Assembly: GCA_009746045.1 (NCBI GenBank)
Contig: RPFO01000102.1
Span: forward strand, 1,241,040-1,305,039
DNA: 64,000 bases
Reading direction: 5' to 3'
Source: Mesostigma viride
Taxonomy: Eukaryota > Streptophyta > Mesostigmatophyceae > Mesostigmatales > Mesostigmataceae
Shown piece after piece: positions 23,788-58,380 of this stretch. Positions within the stretch are counted from its first letter, which is position 1; each line of letters starts with the position of its first letter. A program made the position numbers and the translations under genes. Under the pieces are notes generated by a model that ran no database searches, had not been told where the DNA came from, and saw only the letters and a program-made list of their open reading frames with translations.

Positions 23788-25289
23788 TGGAATGGCGGCT
23801 GCAGGTCGCAGCTGCGTGAGTGGCGTGGTGCATTTATTAGGGCACAGTGGATGAACGCCGCATGATCATCTAATGGTGGAACAAGGGCGTGATGGATTAA
23901 TGGCGTGGATGGCTGAATGGAGCGGCACGTGGGTGAAGGATATGTTAGATGAAAGGCGTGGTGGATGAAGGGCGTGACGGATGAAGGGCGTGGTTGCCAG
24001 GTGTCGGGAATCATGCCCAGGGTTCACCTGGCTGGACGCCCCTCAGACTGTTCGCGACGCTTTTTGCGGGTGGATTCTGATGGGCCAGGCGATTGCGATG
24101 GGCAGTCGCGATGGGCATTCAACGGGCGTTGAATCCTGACGAGGCATTCCTGACCTGACGGGTTTCACTGCAGAAAGTGAGCGCCGCGTGTTCATGCCTT
24201 TATTGCCCTCACCTTGCCTTATTTTGGCTTGCCAGATGGATCCACCGGTAGATTGTGACCAACTCTCTGTTTTCACAAGCGGCCTAGACGTGTGGCGCCT
24301 GCCCACGGCCCGGTGGTTCCTTGGTGTTCATGTATATTTATGAATGGTAAGGAAATGTAATCACTACTGATAACTAACGATGAGTAAACATATCTGGAAC
24401 GATGATCCCTTATATTTCTCCTCGTGCCGTGTCTTCACCGTTCCTGTACTACTAGTATTAGTAAACTTGTTTAATTAGAATTGCTGCCCCCCTCGTGGCT
24501 TTTTGCCGCATTCTTTCATCCTCCCTTTATCTTTCTTTTGCCTTATTGTATTTGTGTGGGCTTGGCTGCCCCCTCTTCATGGCTTTTTTCTGCATTGAAC
24601 CACAAGCGCGACCATGGATTATTGCCACCCCATGGTTTGGGCGGCCCCGGCCAGAAGATGAGGCCCCAGCCACAAGGACATTGTCCCACACGTGAACCGG
24701 CCTCCCTCACTTCATGGCACCAGCTTCCATCAATGACGGCTGCCACGTTCCCCCTTGGCCCACACTGGGACCGGTCTTCCTGTTTCCTGGCATCTCCCTC
24801 GTTGAAGAGACGGTGTCTTTGGTGGCGCCGCCTCCACCATGCCATGCATGCATGCGGTACTACTCATCTTGAATAGGCAGTCCTCACTACTCACATTGCG
24901 ATGCGCCCACGCAGTACTGACTCACGTTGCCCCCCCTGCAAGGCATCATTTGCTGCTGTCGCTTGCCACGGTGTTGCTTGGCCTCCCCCATGCACACCGC
25001 TCCTGAAACCCGCCTGCAGGTTAACGGGTTAAAACGTCCACGTGGCCTGGCGTCGGGAGACATCATCTCTAGCCTTCCGCTAGCTGGCGCGCCGCATGGC
25101 ACACGACGGCCGCTGAAATTTTGGATACAGAAGAACGGGGGAGGGGACCCGCACGCGCTTATCCAGCTGTCTGGCCTCTGAAGCAAGCCTGTCTGGGCTG
25201 CTGAACCCATCAAGGCGACCCGTTCCCAGGGCGAGGTGACACAACTCACGCACACACATACACAAATTATCACCTATTCCATCAGTACC
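23788..25289. other. Intergenic/decayed region between LRR remnants
   Basis: 23830-24000 holds a degenerate tandem run around GTGGATGAAGGGCGTG. At 24030 a copy of the LRR exon edge (TTCACCTGGCTGGACGCC, compare 20800) recurs. No gene was recognised in 24040-25280. Confidence 0.5.
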
Positions 25290-26134
25290 TCATGATCTGT
25301 CAGGGATTGAGACAGGGACCATCCATACTTGCCTGTTCGTCGAGCGAGGTCACCCTGGAGCAGGTCCTGGCTGTTCCTGGGATCGATCGGCGTCAAGGTG
25401 ATGTCATACCTCCCCGTCCCCGATCGCGTGCGGGTGCGGTGCACGTGTGCCACACGTTTTTAGCCGCGGTCGACGAATCCGGCGTTGGGCAGCGTGACGG
25501 AGCACGTTTGGGGACGACATGCATGGCCTCAGACAGCATGCCCCCAGGCACCAGCGGTCTATCTCAAGTGGCTCATGAACAAGTGCCCCCACGTGTCCAC
25601 GCTCAGCCTGCAGCGCCTCGAGCCGGTGATCCGACGCGGGGGGTCGGGCGATCACACGCACAATCCGCTGGAGGGTCCCTGGGATCGGGACAAGGTGTGC
25701 CGCTGGGTGGGGTGGGACCGAGCGCTGAGAGCTCCCACCTTGCTGACCGATCGAGGTGGCATGGAGCTTCAAGGGACGCACGCACCTGAAATTGACAAGG
25801 TGTTACCGATGGCATGCGGGGTGACGAACAAGGGGCTGGTGGCACTCGCGGCCTCTTGCCCCGGACTATGCGTCTGGGACATTTCGCATCGCTCTGCGGT
25901 CAGGGCAGAAGGCGTGCGCGCGCGCAGTGGCAGAGGGCTGCCTGACGGGCTGCATGTTCCGGCTGGCGGTGACCAATGGCGGCTGGCTCCGCTACCCCAC
26001 GTTCACGTCCCCGGCTGGCGCAAAACTGCAGGGACCTGGAGGAAGTTCCAGCAGGGGACACCGAGATGGGCAATGATGGCTTGACCGCTGTCGCCCGCAA
26101 TTGCCGCCGCCTGCGCTGCCTCTTGGTCGGCAGG
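25290..26134 (+). pseudogene. Second LRR remnant, truncated by a LINE
   Basis: Fragments of the same cysteine-LRR type in shifting frames: YLKWLMNKCPHVSTLSLQ (25560-25615), GVTNKGLVALAASCPGLCVW (25818-25880) and NDGLTAVARNCRRLRCLLV (26070-26130). The frame stops where LINE sequence begins at about 26135 and is not picked up again after it. Probably a paralogue or displaced part of the 20.8-23.8 kb pseudogene. Confidence 0.6.
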
Positions 26135-26799
26135 TCAACGACATCGCTGCCCGAGTTCGGGTCCTCTCTCGCCGCAAGAAGCTGGCGCGCACCCACTGGT
26201 CGCTTGACGACGACCTGATGATGCCAGCCCAGCAGCAGCAGCAGCAAGGCCGCGACCATGCAGTGGCCCGACATCATCTGCCGCAAGTCCAGCCCCCAGA
26301 AGCCCCAAGTGTACTGGCGGGGCGGGGACCATTATTATGTCAACAACAAACTGTGGAAGCCGCCCCCCCGGGCTCCCCCGGGATAGAGCAAGCTAGTTGT
26401 CTAGATGGGGGCGATTAAGGAATGGGACAGCTTAGGCGTTATTGCACGTCTTGGCATAAAGCATATTACAGCTCAGCATAGCCACTTAGCTGTAGCTGTT
26501 TAGATTCAGGCATGTATGTATTGCTGGTTGTCTCCTTGATGTATGTGATGGCATTCTGAGCCATGGCTCTTTGTGGCCATTCGCTATAGCCAACGTCTTG
26601 AGCCCACCTCACCTTATAAGCTATGCGTCAGCCTACTTATGATACTGCATGGTTGTATTGCAGCGTAGACTGCAACTAGTAGGGCACTTAGCTCGATCGC
26701 ACCTTCTCAATGTTTATATAGGGGTTGAAGGTTCCTTTACTCTCTATTGGCACCCATGTGACGCAGTCACGTGCTAATTAATTCATTAATTAATTATTA
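26135..26799 (+). mobile_element. 5'-truncated LINE copy
   Basis: Starts inside ORF1 at the equivalent of 22268 (CGACATCGCTGCCCGAGTTC) and runs through SRRKKLARTHWSLDDDL, YWRGGD and the shared 3' part (GGGGTTGAAGGTTCCTTTAC) to the palindrome (first half here CATGTGACGCAG) and an ATTAATT tail. The CAG run and the following segment are frame-disrupted. Its tail ends about 100 bp from the PrimPol stop codon. No clear target-site duplication was found. Confidence 0.8.
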
Positions 26800-26894
26800 C
26801 ATACACAACACAAGGCTACATCAATAATGCACAATGAATTGATTAATTACTTGATCACGCGCGGGTGAACGAATGCATTGCAACGAAACCTAGA

Positions 26895-49472
<22,578 letters not shown>

Positions 49473-50724
49473 TGCTTGATTAGATTTATTACAGGTTGCT
49501 CGGTTGGCAGCTTGACGGGAAGCTTCTCCCTTTTTAGGCAAAAACTGAGGTGTAAACCTCTCTGAGGCGTCTCCATCCTATACTGCTAGTCTACCCTGCA
49601 TTCCGTCGACCTAGTTGACAATCGCAGATGGGCTCTAACTAATGTGTAATTGCTCGGTCTAGCCATCCGAAAACTTGTCGTAGCTAACATACCTAACCGA
49701 TACCTAAAACTTGCCGTCATCAGCGAGTAGTAATACCCGTGTTGGTCATTATGAACGTTTTGTTAGTATACCCGGGGTCAATATAACATTTCTCCGTCAT
49801 CTCGCCAGTCGCCACTCGCCAGCCAGAATTCGGAGAAAAACACCCGCGCTTGTGCGTTGTCAAACTCCCGCGCTTCCGGTGAGGCCAAAGGGCGCAAGAA
49901 GTGTCAAACGGTCGCCTGGCATGCATGGCTCCTTGCTGCCCGCGCCGCGCCGCCCTGCTCATGGCGGGCGAACCCCTGCGCGTGGGAAGAAATTGTCCAC
50001 GCGTCACGTGATTAGGAACACCAGTGTCCTGCGTTGATTACAGAGACTTGCCATAAAATCGACATGAGCATGGTTTGCCATGAAAAGGAGCGACGATTTC
50101 GTCGCAATATACCCGACCTGAGTTCTGCGCGCGGCGTGGATGCAGAAATTGTCAACGATGTCCTGGCCAGGCATGAGAAAACGTCCGTCAAAAGGCATGA
50201 CATGCCAGTAAACCCATCGCTTCCTTTCACCGGGCGGCTGTGCGTAGTCCGACGATCATGTTAGCCGGATTTCAAGAGAGTGCCAGCTGCGGGGATAAGC
50301 CGCGTTGGCAGGAGATGCCGTTGCTGTTGGTCGTGTGGCAGGCAAAGCACGGGTGGAACAACCCATGATGCGCCTGCTGACAGGAGGCCAGAGTCACGGT
50401 CCAGCGAAATGTGCGCCGTGCCGTCCGACATGCCGCCTCAGGTCAGCAAGCCGCGAGATGGGGAATTGGGGCTTAGCGTCCCCGCGTACTTGGAAGTTGT
50501 TTTTCAATCCCTCCGTCAGTCTTCGGCTAAAACACGTCGTGTTGACCAATTTTTTTTAATGGCTAAAAGTAGCGGGGGGGCTCAACAATACCGCGTTGGT
50601 GGGGATGTGCACAGCATCCTGCCCCCGTTTTAAACAACGGGCGGCTTTTTGTGTTCTAGGGAGACATGTGCACGTCCTGTGTATCAGTCAGCTTGTTGCT
50701 GAGGCCACATAAAGTCCTTCCACC
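49473..50724. other. Region 5' of PrimPol
   Basis: No gene recognised. Short frames near 49711-50037 (plus) and 50004-50264 (both strands) show no known domain. It probably includes the PrimPol promoter; no specific element could be supported. Confidence 0.45.
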
Positions 50725-51196
50725 CACCAACCACGCACCCACCCACGCACCCACCCACCCACCCACCCACCCACCCACCCACCCACCCACCCACCCACCC
50801 ACCACCCACCCACCCACCCACCCACCCACCCACCCACCCACCCCCACCCACCCACCCACCACCCACCCACCACCCACCCACCACCCACCCACCACCCACC
50901 CACCCACCCACCCACCCACCCACCCACCCACCCACCCACCCACCCACCCACCCACCCACCCACCCCCACCCACCCACCCACCCACCCACCACCCACCCAC
51001 CCACCCACCCACCCACCCACCACCCACCCACCACCCACCCACCCACCCACCACCACCACCCACCCACCCACCCACCCACCCACCCACCCACCACCCACCC
51101 ACCCACCCACCCACCCACCACCCACCCACCCACCCACCCACCCACCCACCCCCACCCACCCACCCACCCACCCACCCACCCACCCACCCCCCACCC

Positions 51197-51229
<33 letters not shown>

Positions 51230-51441
51230 ACCCCCCACCCACCCACCCACCCACCCACCCCCACCCACCCACCACCCACCCACCACCCACCCACCACCAC
51301 CCACCCACCCACCACCCACCCACCCCCACCCCCACCCACCCACCCACCCACCCACCCACCCACCCACCCACCCACCCACCACCCACCCACCCACCCACCC
51401 ACCACCCACCACCCACCCACCACCCACCCACCCACCCCCCC

Positions 51442-51484
<43 letters not shown>

Positions 51485-51620
51485 ACCCCCCCACCCACCC
51501 ACCCACCCACCCACCCACCACCCACCCACCCACCCACCCACCCACCCATCCACCCACCCACCCACCCACCCACCCACCCGCCCACCCTCCCACCCGCCCA
51601 CCCGCCCACGCACCCACGCA
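50725..51620. repeat. (CCCA)n tract with poly-C interruptions
   Basis: About 900 bp of CCCA units with CCA variants and C runs at 51195-51230 and 51445-51485. Frames of 300-440 codons across it are compositional. Confidence 0.97.
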
Positions 51621-51636
51621 CCCATGCACCCACGCA

Positions 51637-51931
51637 CCTCCCTCCCTCCCTCCCTCCCTCCTCCCTCCCTCCCTCCTCCTCCCTCCCTCCTCCTCCCTCC
51701 TCCCTCCCTCCCTCCCTCCCTCCCTCCCTCCCTCCCTCCCTCCCTCCCTCCCTCCCTCCCTCCTCCCTCCCTCCCTCCCTCCCTCCCTCCCTCCCTCCCT
51801 CCCTCCCTCCCCCTCCCTCCCTCCCTCCCTCCTCCTCCCTCCTCCTCCCTCCCTCCCTCCCTCCCTCCTTCCTCCCTCCCTCCCTCCCTCCCTCCCTCCC
51901 TCCCTCCCTCCCTCCCTCCCTCCCTCCCTCC
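51637..51931. repeat. (CCCT)n tract
   Basis: About 295 bp of CCCT/CCT units, fully pyrimidine on the plus strand, directly upstream of the plus-strand ORF at 52 kb. Confidence 0.97.
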
Positions 51932-51996
51932 CACAATCGTCACCAGCTTTCCTACCGTGTTGAACTGCTGTTGTACGGCACGCATCATGGTTTCTT

Positions 51997-53793
51997 GTGA
52001 CGCCATCCTCCTGCTATGGTCCTATGCTTGCTGGGTGTGGTTTGTATCCACAGTACGCCGCTCGCCTACGAGAGCAAGACGCCCGCCTCCAGGCTATCCA
52101 CGACAGCCTTGGCGGCCTTCAACGCACCATGGACGAGATTGGGGAGAGGAGAGAGAAGCAGGGGAAGGAGATGATGAACAGGTTGCGGCGCTTGGAGGAG
52201 GTCGTCGAGAGGCTGGCCGAGGCCAGCGAGAGGCAGGAGATGGCCAGGGCACCCGAGGCCAACACGCAGACCTTGTGCCAATTTGATTTTCCAGGAGGTT
52301 TTCACGGGGAGCTCTTGTTCCGTATGCTCTCCGCCGCTCCCGCCGGCCCCGGCCCTGCCGCCCCCGGGACCGCTCCTTTACCAGCTACCAGCATTGCTAC
52401 TCTCCGCCTCGCGACCTCCAACCCTTCTCCTGTGCCTGCAATTCCTTGGGCCGTCCTAGTCCCTGAGCCAGCGATCACCAGGGCTCCTCCTTGCCCCACT
52501 GTCCCCGTGTCCCCAGCCCCCGGGGCTACTACTCCTGTGCCATCGACGACTACTGAGGCCGCCCCTGCCCCCCCCCCTGTCATCGGGGCCCATCCGGCGC
52601 CAGTAACTCCGGCGGCCGCTACCGCCTTGCAAGGCAACCCACCCCATCATGGCTTCAATTCTCGGGCCGCTCGACCTGGTCCTGTCGTTCCCGGGGCATC
52701 CAGCGATCTGCCAGCTGGCATCCCTGCGCACACAAACGCTAGGGCAACCGGTACCATTCGTCCCACATGTCCTCAGGGGGTCACTCACGGCAGCTCCTTG
52801 CTGCCGTGTGCTAGTTGGCCGGCAACTCGTCTTGTGGGTGGGACGCTCTCTCACGTGTTTCTTCCCTTCTCTTCCGGCCCTGGGGGCGGCCCCGCTGGCC
52901 CTGCCGGTGCTACGGCCACCCCCGCTGGCCCCGGCGCCGCTCCCGGGGCCGGCGATCCTCTGACAGCAAGCATTGGCGGCACCGCCGCTGGCCCCGCCGG
53001 TCATGGGGCTTCTCCAGCTGCCCCCACCATCTTGGGGGCTGCCGTCTCTCCAGGGATTGATGGTGGTGATGCGGGCATCACCGCTGCTGCTAGCGCTGCG
53101 TGTGCCAGCACAGCCGGTTCTCAGGGCACGTTATGCAACCCTTACTCTAGCCGTGTCGGGGCCTTTGGTGCCTTGGGTGCCGTGTTGGGGGCATTGGGTG
53201 TCGGGACTGGTTCGCAAGCCAACCGGCCCTACCCTAGTTCCCCTGGGGCCGCTGCCGGGGCTAGTGTCAGCGGTGGGGCAGCTGCCGGGGCCAACCGTAA
53301 TAGGGCAGCACATGCCCCGCCCCCGTCCCCCCTTTGGCATGGTGTCCCGCAGGTCATCTTGAACAGGAAAACTATTAGTCCTTGTGCAGCTTGGGCCGAG
53401 TACACGAGGCCCCAGGGCCAGCAGGCGGCGTTGGAGGTGCTGGAACACCGGCACCAGCACCACTGGCGGCAGGCCGACAAGAGGTACTATGACCGGGCCA
53501 GGTGGTTTTATTGGGGGGTCATGCATCTCGCGCTGACCAGCGATGGATTCCGCAACTCGGGGCAGAGCCCCGCGGAATTCGATACTGCGTGTCAGTTGGC
53601 AGTGGACAAGTTGCACAGCCAGTTCCTGCCCCCTACGTGCAAGAGCCTCAACACCATGCGGAAAGAGTTCAAGGCCATGCATAAGGAGAAGTTCCCGCAA
53701 GCTGGGGAGGAAGTTGACGCGGGCCGGGCTGGGTCGATTTGGTATCCAGGAGGCTTTGACCCTCCGCCGTGCATTCCAAGATGGCAGGCTTGA
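51997..53793 (+). CDS. Uncharacterised coiled-coil, Ala/Gly/Pro-rich protein
   Basis: Open for 598 codons to a TGA at 53791-53793. The first ATG is 52024; an alternative is that the frame is entered by splicing at TATCCACAG/TACGCC (about 52053), since a pyrimidine tract precedes it. Residues ~20-80 form a charged probable coiled coil (ARLREQDARLQAIHD; MNRLRRLEEVVERLAE). A ~300-residue Pro/Ala/Gly/Thr-rich linker follows. The last ~130 residues look like a folded domain rich in aromatic and charged residues (WAEYTRPQGQQAALEVLE, YYDRARWFYWGVMHLAL, FLPPTCKSLNTMRKEFKAM). No family was recognised. The layout recalls structural (gag- or ORF1-like) proteins of transposons, but no transposon ends were found. 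Function unknown. Confidence 0.55.
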   Translation: MTPSSCYGPMLAGCGLYPQYAARLREQDARLQAIHDSLGGLQRTMDEIGERREKQGKEMMNRLRRLEEVVERLAEASERQEMARAPEANTQTLCQFDFPGGFHGELLFRMLSAAPAGPGPAAPGTAPLPATSIATLRLATSNPSPVPAIPWAVLVPEPAITRAPPCPTVPVSPAPGATTPVPSTTTEAAPAPPPVIGAHPAPVTPAAATALQGNPPHHGFNSRAARPGPVVPGASSDLPAGIPAHTNARATGTIRPTCPQGVTHGSSLLPCASWPATRLVGGTLSHVFLPFSSGPGGGPAGPAGATATPAGPGAAPGAGDPLTASIGGTAAGPAGHGASPAAPTILGAAVSPGIDGGDAGITAAASAACASTAGSQGTLCNPYSSRVGAFGALGAVLGALGVGTGSQANRPYPSSPGAAAGASVSGGAAAGANRNRAAHAPPPSPLWHGVPQVILNRKTISPCAAWAEYTRPQGQQAALEVLEHRHQHHWRQADKRYYDRARWFYWGVMHLALTSDGFRNSGQSPAEFDTACQLAVDKLHSQFLPPTCKSLNTMRKEFKAMHKEKFPQAGEEVDAGRAGSIWYPGGFDPPPCIPRWQA

Positions 53794-53796
53794 TGG

Positions 53797-54640
53797 CTGA
53801 ATTTAGTCTTGTTCGGGCACTGCCACGTGCCATTTGCAATTTTCTGCCACTGAGTTGGCCAGTGGCAAGCAACCTGATGTTATCCGAGAATTCTCACAAC
53901 AGTATCGCATGCCAACTCCCTGTAGGGGTTGCCTTGCAAAGCCCTAGAATGGAACATGTGATGTTCCAATGTGTACATAGCAGCACTAGTATCAAAGAGA
54001 CAACCAGCTAGTATAGTTGTCTCAATCTATAGTTCTGTTGCAAGCTCAAACCGGTTGGCTAACATATATTATGGCGAGCTACTGTAAGCGCGAGGGACAA
54101 CGAACATGCATGCGTGGCATTACCCGGTGTCCATGTATTTGTATACACACAACAAGATTTGCGGTCAAATTTTTGTCAATGCCTATTAATAACGCATTCT
54201 TTAGGTCCATGCATCGATCAATAATCAATTAATAAATTAAGTAAGTACACGTGACTGCGTCGATCAATTAATTTGCGATAAACAAGATTGAAGCTTTTAG
54301 CGTATTTATAATATAATCCAGCTCTCGGAAATGCCTGCTCGTGTGCTTGTCAACACGGTCTTTTGCATGTTTCGGATCGAGGCGGCCAAATGGGTGAAAC
54401 GGCCAAGCTGTGGCATGATGAGGCCACGTTAACTATTCTTCTGCTATTCACTTGCACAGTTAGTTAATCAACTAGTTCTTCTGCTAAGCCAACAATGAAG
54501 ATATAGCTGTCGCACTTCACAGGCTATTATTGCATCATTATCCCTAGTGACCATTCACCCCCCAATCCCATCCCCCACCCCCACCCCGCTCGGCCCCCCT
54601 CATCCCCCCCCACCTCCCTGCACCATTTGGAACCCAGCCC
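53797..54640. other. Region between the coiled-coil ORF and the desaturase 3' end
   Basis: No gene seen. It contains one copy of the dispersed GGTTGCCTTGCAAAGC motif (53935-53950) and, in reverse orientation at 54240-54275, CACGTGACTGCGTC with an AATTAATT tail, i.e. an inverted LINE-tail motif. Confidence 0.5.
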
Positions 54641-54654
54641 AGGCCCTGCACCCA

Positions 54655-54715
54655 TCACCCAATCTATCTGTCACCCAGTCTATCTGTCACCCAGTCTATC
54701 TGTCACCCAATCTAT
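54655..54715. repeat. 16-bp repeat at the desaturase stop codon
   Basis: Four units of CACCCAGTCTATCTGT end in the true CTATCTGACAG that contains the desaturase stop codon (TAG on the minus strand, 54712-54714). The 3' edge of the CDS is thus repeated downstream in gene sense. Confidence 0.85.
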
Positions 54716-56739
54716 CTGACAGCCCCATTCAGGGTGGCAAGGGGACCGTTGGGATCCGCTACGGCAGGTCCCGCGTGGCTGACATAGTCGAGTGTCTTGA
54801 AGACCTCACAGTTCAGCCAGAAAAAGCCGCCCTCGATGAACGGGATGTTGTGCTTCTTGGCAATGTCCTTGACGCGCTGCTTGACCTTGTACAGGTTGCC
54901 ACGGGGCATTGTGGGGAACAGGTGGTGCTCGATCTGGTACTGCAGCCCGCCAAAGTACCTGCGCAGGGTAACCACCAGGGATGATGGTGATAGTTTAATA
55001 GGCCAATCACTCATTTATACGTCAAGAATGATAGTGGTATGGATGCAGTGACCAAGGTGCCCAGGGAGAGGCCAACGATAGTAGACAGCAAACATAGCTA
55101 TTAACTTGTCTCACTCAATAACCAAGCCCAGGGATTTTGCATGACAACGCAAGTCTAGGCAGAGGAAAGGGCGAAAGCAATGCTATAGGAGATTATCAAC
55201 ACCTCCGAAAGACCAGTACGAAAAAAAAAAAAAAAAGCACAGCTTCCGGAGGTTCTTTCGAGCTTTGCTAGGAAGGCCGTGGATGAATGCAAGATTGGGA
55301 ACCGCAGGTGGCCACTGTCATGAAAGAAGATAGCATGCACGTGCATGCACGAGGGCAACACTTGATGAAAGATTGGGCTACCTGCAGGGAGTAGCAGACA
55401 CGGCTACAACCGTTCAGGGTTTACGGTTTAGGGTTAAAGAACTAGCCTTGCTGGCAATAGCACACACAACCACAATGTGTTCGGGGTTTAGAGTTTAGGG
55501 GTTCAGGGACTAGCGTCGCTGGCACCATCAGACACGTTACTCACCATCCCAGGATATGGCATGCCGTACCTATTTTGTACTAGTAGGGCAGAGTACTCAC
55601 CAGCCCAGGACATACAGGAGCGTACTGACTTTATAGGCCCATCACAATGCCGTACGTATGTTATACTAGTAGGTCAGTGTACTGACCAGCCCAGGACATA
55701 AAGGAGCCTACTGACTTTATAGGCCCCTAACAAGCACAGTATTCACCTTGATAGACAACGTACTCACATTGACAAGGACAGTATTCACCTTGATAGACAA
55801 CGTACTCACATTGACAAGGACAGTATTTACCTTGATAGACAACGTACTCACATTGACAAGCACACTATTTACCTTGATAGATAACGTACTCACATTACCA
55901 AGCACAGGACTCACATTAACGAGCACAGGACTCACCATCCCAGGAACGAGTTGGCGGTGATGTCGGCGGTCGTGGCGAGCTGGTGGTGGAAGAACCCAAT
56001 CTCCTCGGCCTCGTCGAGCTTCAACATGGGCATGAAGTAGTGGTTCACGTTCAGGATGAGGTGGAGGATTGAGAGCGAGAAGTTTGCCAGCACGAAGTAG
56101 GCGATGCGCAGGCCCGGCGGGACGACGAACGCGTGGAGACATGCCATGTAGGCGATGAAGAAGCCGAAGCAGGGGAAGTCGACCTTGCGATTCGTCGAGA
56201 GGACGGCCGACATGACGTACAAGTTGTAGCGCCCGAGGACCATGGCGACGGGGAAATAAATGTACTGCTGGATGCGCAGGAAGAACGAGTGGAGCCAGTC
56301 GAGCCGGCGGCCGCGGATCTGCTTCAGATGAACCGTCAGAATCGGCAGCACGCCCGCCGACGGGTCGATATCAACGCAATGAGAGAAGGCATGGTGCTCG
56401 TTGTGGTCCTTGCACCACCAGGACTTCCCGATCCCCGAGAGCGCCGTCCCAAAGATCGTCCCGATGCGGTGGTCCCACTTGCGGTTGCGCAGCACGCCCG
56501 TGTGGCAGAAGTCGTGCGCACACAGGAGGGACTGCTCCCAGGCGGAGCCCAGGCAGACGGCGCCCAGGAGGACCGCGACGGGGTAGGAGGGGAAGAGCCA
56601 GGGGAGAAGCACCGCGGCGGCAAAGAGCGCGAACACGGTGGAGACGATAAAGACGTGGAATCCCAGCGTCTGGTCGAAGAGGCCTTCCTTCCAGACCTCG
56701 TCACGTAGAGCTCGGAAGGCCTGGGTTGGGGTGTGGATG

Positions 56740-56778
<39 letters not shown>

Positions 56779-57999
56779 ACCGGGGGGGGGGGGGGAGTGG
56801 TTTGCAGAGGCATGGAGCGTGATTGAGGGTTAGTTGGTCAAGTCTAGTGGTTCTAACACTTCCCCGTAAGCGGTAGGTGGTGTGGGCATTGGCCACCTGG
56901 TTAGTTGGTTTGGTGGTTTGGTGGTTTGGTGGTTTGGTGGTTTGGTGGGTGGGCGGGCGGGCGGGTGGGCGGGCAGGCGGGCGGGCGGGCGGGCGGGCGG
57001 GCGGGCGGGCGGGCGGGCGGGCGGGCGGGCGGGCGGGCGGGCGGGCGGGCGGGCGGGCGGGCGGGCGGGCGGGCGGCGGCGGGCGGGCGGGCGGGCGGGC
57101 GGCGGGCGGGCGGGCGGGCGGGCGGCGGGCGGGCGGGCGGGCGGGCGGGCGGGCGGGCGGGCGGGCGGGCGGGCGGGCGGGCGGGCGGGCGGGCGGGCGG
57201 GCGGGCGGGCGGGCGGGTGGGGTTCATGGCACCTTGGTGACTAGGTGGCGTGGGGACTGTGTGGGTGGGAGGCTTACCAACTGTGGTCAGCAGCAGGTGT
57301 ATTAAAAAATGAAGGCAATGAACTACCTGTGGTCAGCAGGTGAATTCAAGAATAAAGGCAATGAACCTCAGAGTTGAAGGGCAGACACATCCTAAAGGAA
57401 CGGAGCAAGTAGGCACAAATCAGCCAAAGCCCTGGCCATAATGCAGTGAAGTACTAATTCAGTCGCTGTTATTAGTGACTTGGATTAGCAACTTGTTCAG
57501 CTTGTCTCTGTTGGCAAATACTGAAGCATCCTACCTGCTGGCATGGCCAGCTGGCTTCTAATAACAGACATCTGTGGTATGGGCACTGTCCAACATGGCA
57601 TGTATGCATGGGAGTTTCCTTGCAGGATACAGGCATTGTGCAGATCCTGCTTGTGTACTACCCGGAGACGTGTGAAGCTAAGGCAGGATCAGTTTAATGA
57701 CAGGCACCCAGTGAAAAAGAACAACCTACCTGAAGGTCCGCAGGAACGGGCTTTAACGTATCGGCTTTCACGTCGCCGATGTAGTAAGTGGCCAGGCGAG
57801 ACTGCACCCTCGGATGATGAAATGCATGGAACAGGTCCGAGGCATCCACTCCCGCCGCATATTCAATCATGTAGCTGCCCCCAGGGTGGATAGCAGCGAA
57901 TTTTGTAACATCGTAAACCTCGTTATTTATAACAATCCACATGTCCTTGCCTCGCCCATTGTGTTTCTTTACCTCGGCAAGGGAGTACTCTACCGCCAT
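54712..57999 (-). CDS. Cytochrome b5-fused front-end fatty-acid desaturase
   Basis: Exons 57730-57999, 55936-56720 and 54712-54958; 1302 nt, 433 residues, normal for the family. Exon 1 is a cytochrome b5 domain (MAVEYSLAEVKKH, haem motif HPGG, HAFHH). Exon 2 holds membrane segments and two histidine boxes, HDFCHTG and HNEHHAFSH. Exon 3 supplies the third box as QYQIEHHLFP, the Gln variant typical of front-end desaturases. Splices are CAG/GTAGGT to CAG/GCC and TG/GTGAGT to CAG/G (restoring FLGWYFGGLQYQ). Such enzymes insert a double bond between an existing one and the carboxyl end of acyl-lipids or acyl-CoA in the ER (delta-4, -5, -6 or -8), taking electrons through the fused b5. Regiospecificity cannot be read from sequence. 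Introns carry repeated donor-edge copies, a (TA)n and a (GGGC)n tract. Confidence 0.93.
55540..55935. repeat. Degenerate array of desaturase exon 2 donor-edge copies
   Basis: At least nine variants of ACTCACCATCCCAGGA or CTCACATTGACAAGCACA succeed one another toward the true junction ACTCACCATCCCAGGAACGA at 55930-55949. Confidence 0.8.
56741..56776. repeat. (TA)n microsatellite
   Basis: About 18 TA units in desaturase intron 1, followed by a G run. Confidence 0.95.
56918..57222. repeat. (GTTTGGTG)n then (GGGC)n
   Basis: A short GGTTTGGT run followed by about 275 bp of GGGC units, the same motif class as at 2.8 and 5.1 kb. Frames reading through it are artefacts. Confidence 0.95.
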
Positions 58000-58380
58000 G
58001 CTACACGGATATTACAAACTACGTTGACCTCTCATACAACGGCCGCTCTAGTTATGCAAGACGAAGTTCCGTTTGCTGTCCTCCGTCCAGAGGACACGCA
58101 ACCCACATTCTGCCACCGGAATAAATTGTTGTGAAACGAGTGCGGTCATGAGATGGATGGCCGGCTAAACATACCTATAGAAGAAGGATACGATGGTCCT
58201 ACGCTGATTAAACTGGAAGGTATGAGCTTCCGAAGGGTGAAATGGATGTGCGCCCACGCACAAGTTCTCCTGTCTCCCGCGAAGCTTTGGGGTGTCCTTG
58301 CCTGTTGTCAACTCCGGGGGCTGTCAACATGGCATAATATTGCTTACGTCTTCCCCGCCAAATATTGCTAATTCCAGCAT
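58000..58380 (-). other. Possible 5' exons of the desaturase gene
   Basis: Two GT-AG-bounded segments, 58348-58380 and 58175-58269, join in phase to the exon that begins at 58000 (gene sense GTGTAG then C-ATG). If translated they add 43 residues beginning at an ATG at 58380 (MLELAIFGGED, ENLCVGAHPFHPSEAHTF). They could equally be 5' untranslated exons or chance. The ATG at 57999, at the start of the b5 domain, is the safer start. Confidence 0.25.

Noticed and set aside
50656-52000. Frames of 300-440 codons rich in Pro-Thr-His or Gly-Trp-Val
   Set aside because: Translations of (CCCA)n and (CCCT)n in several frames at once.
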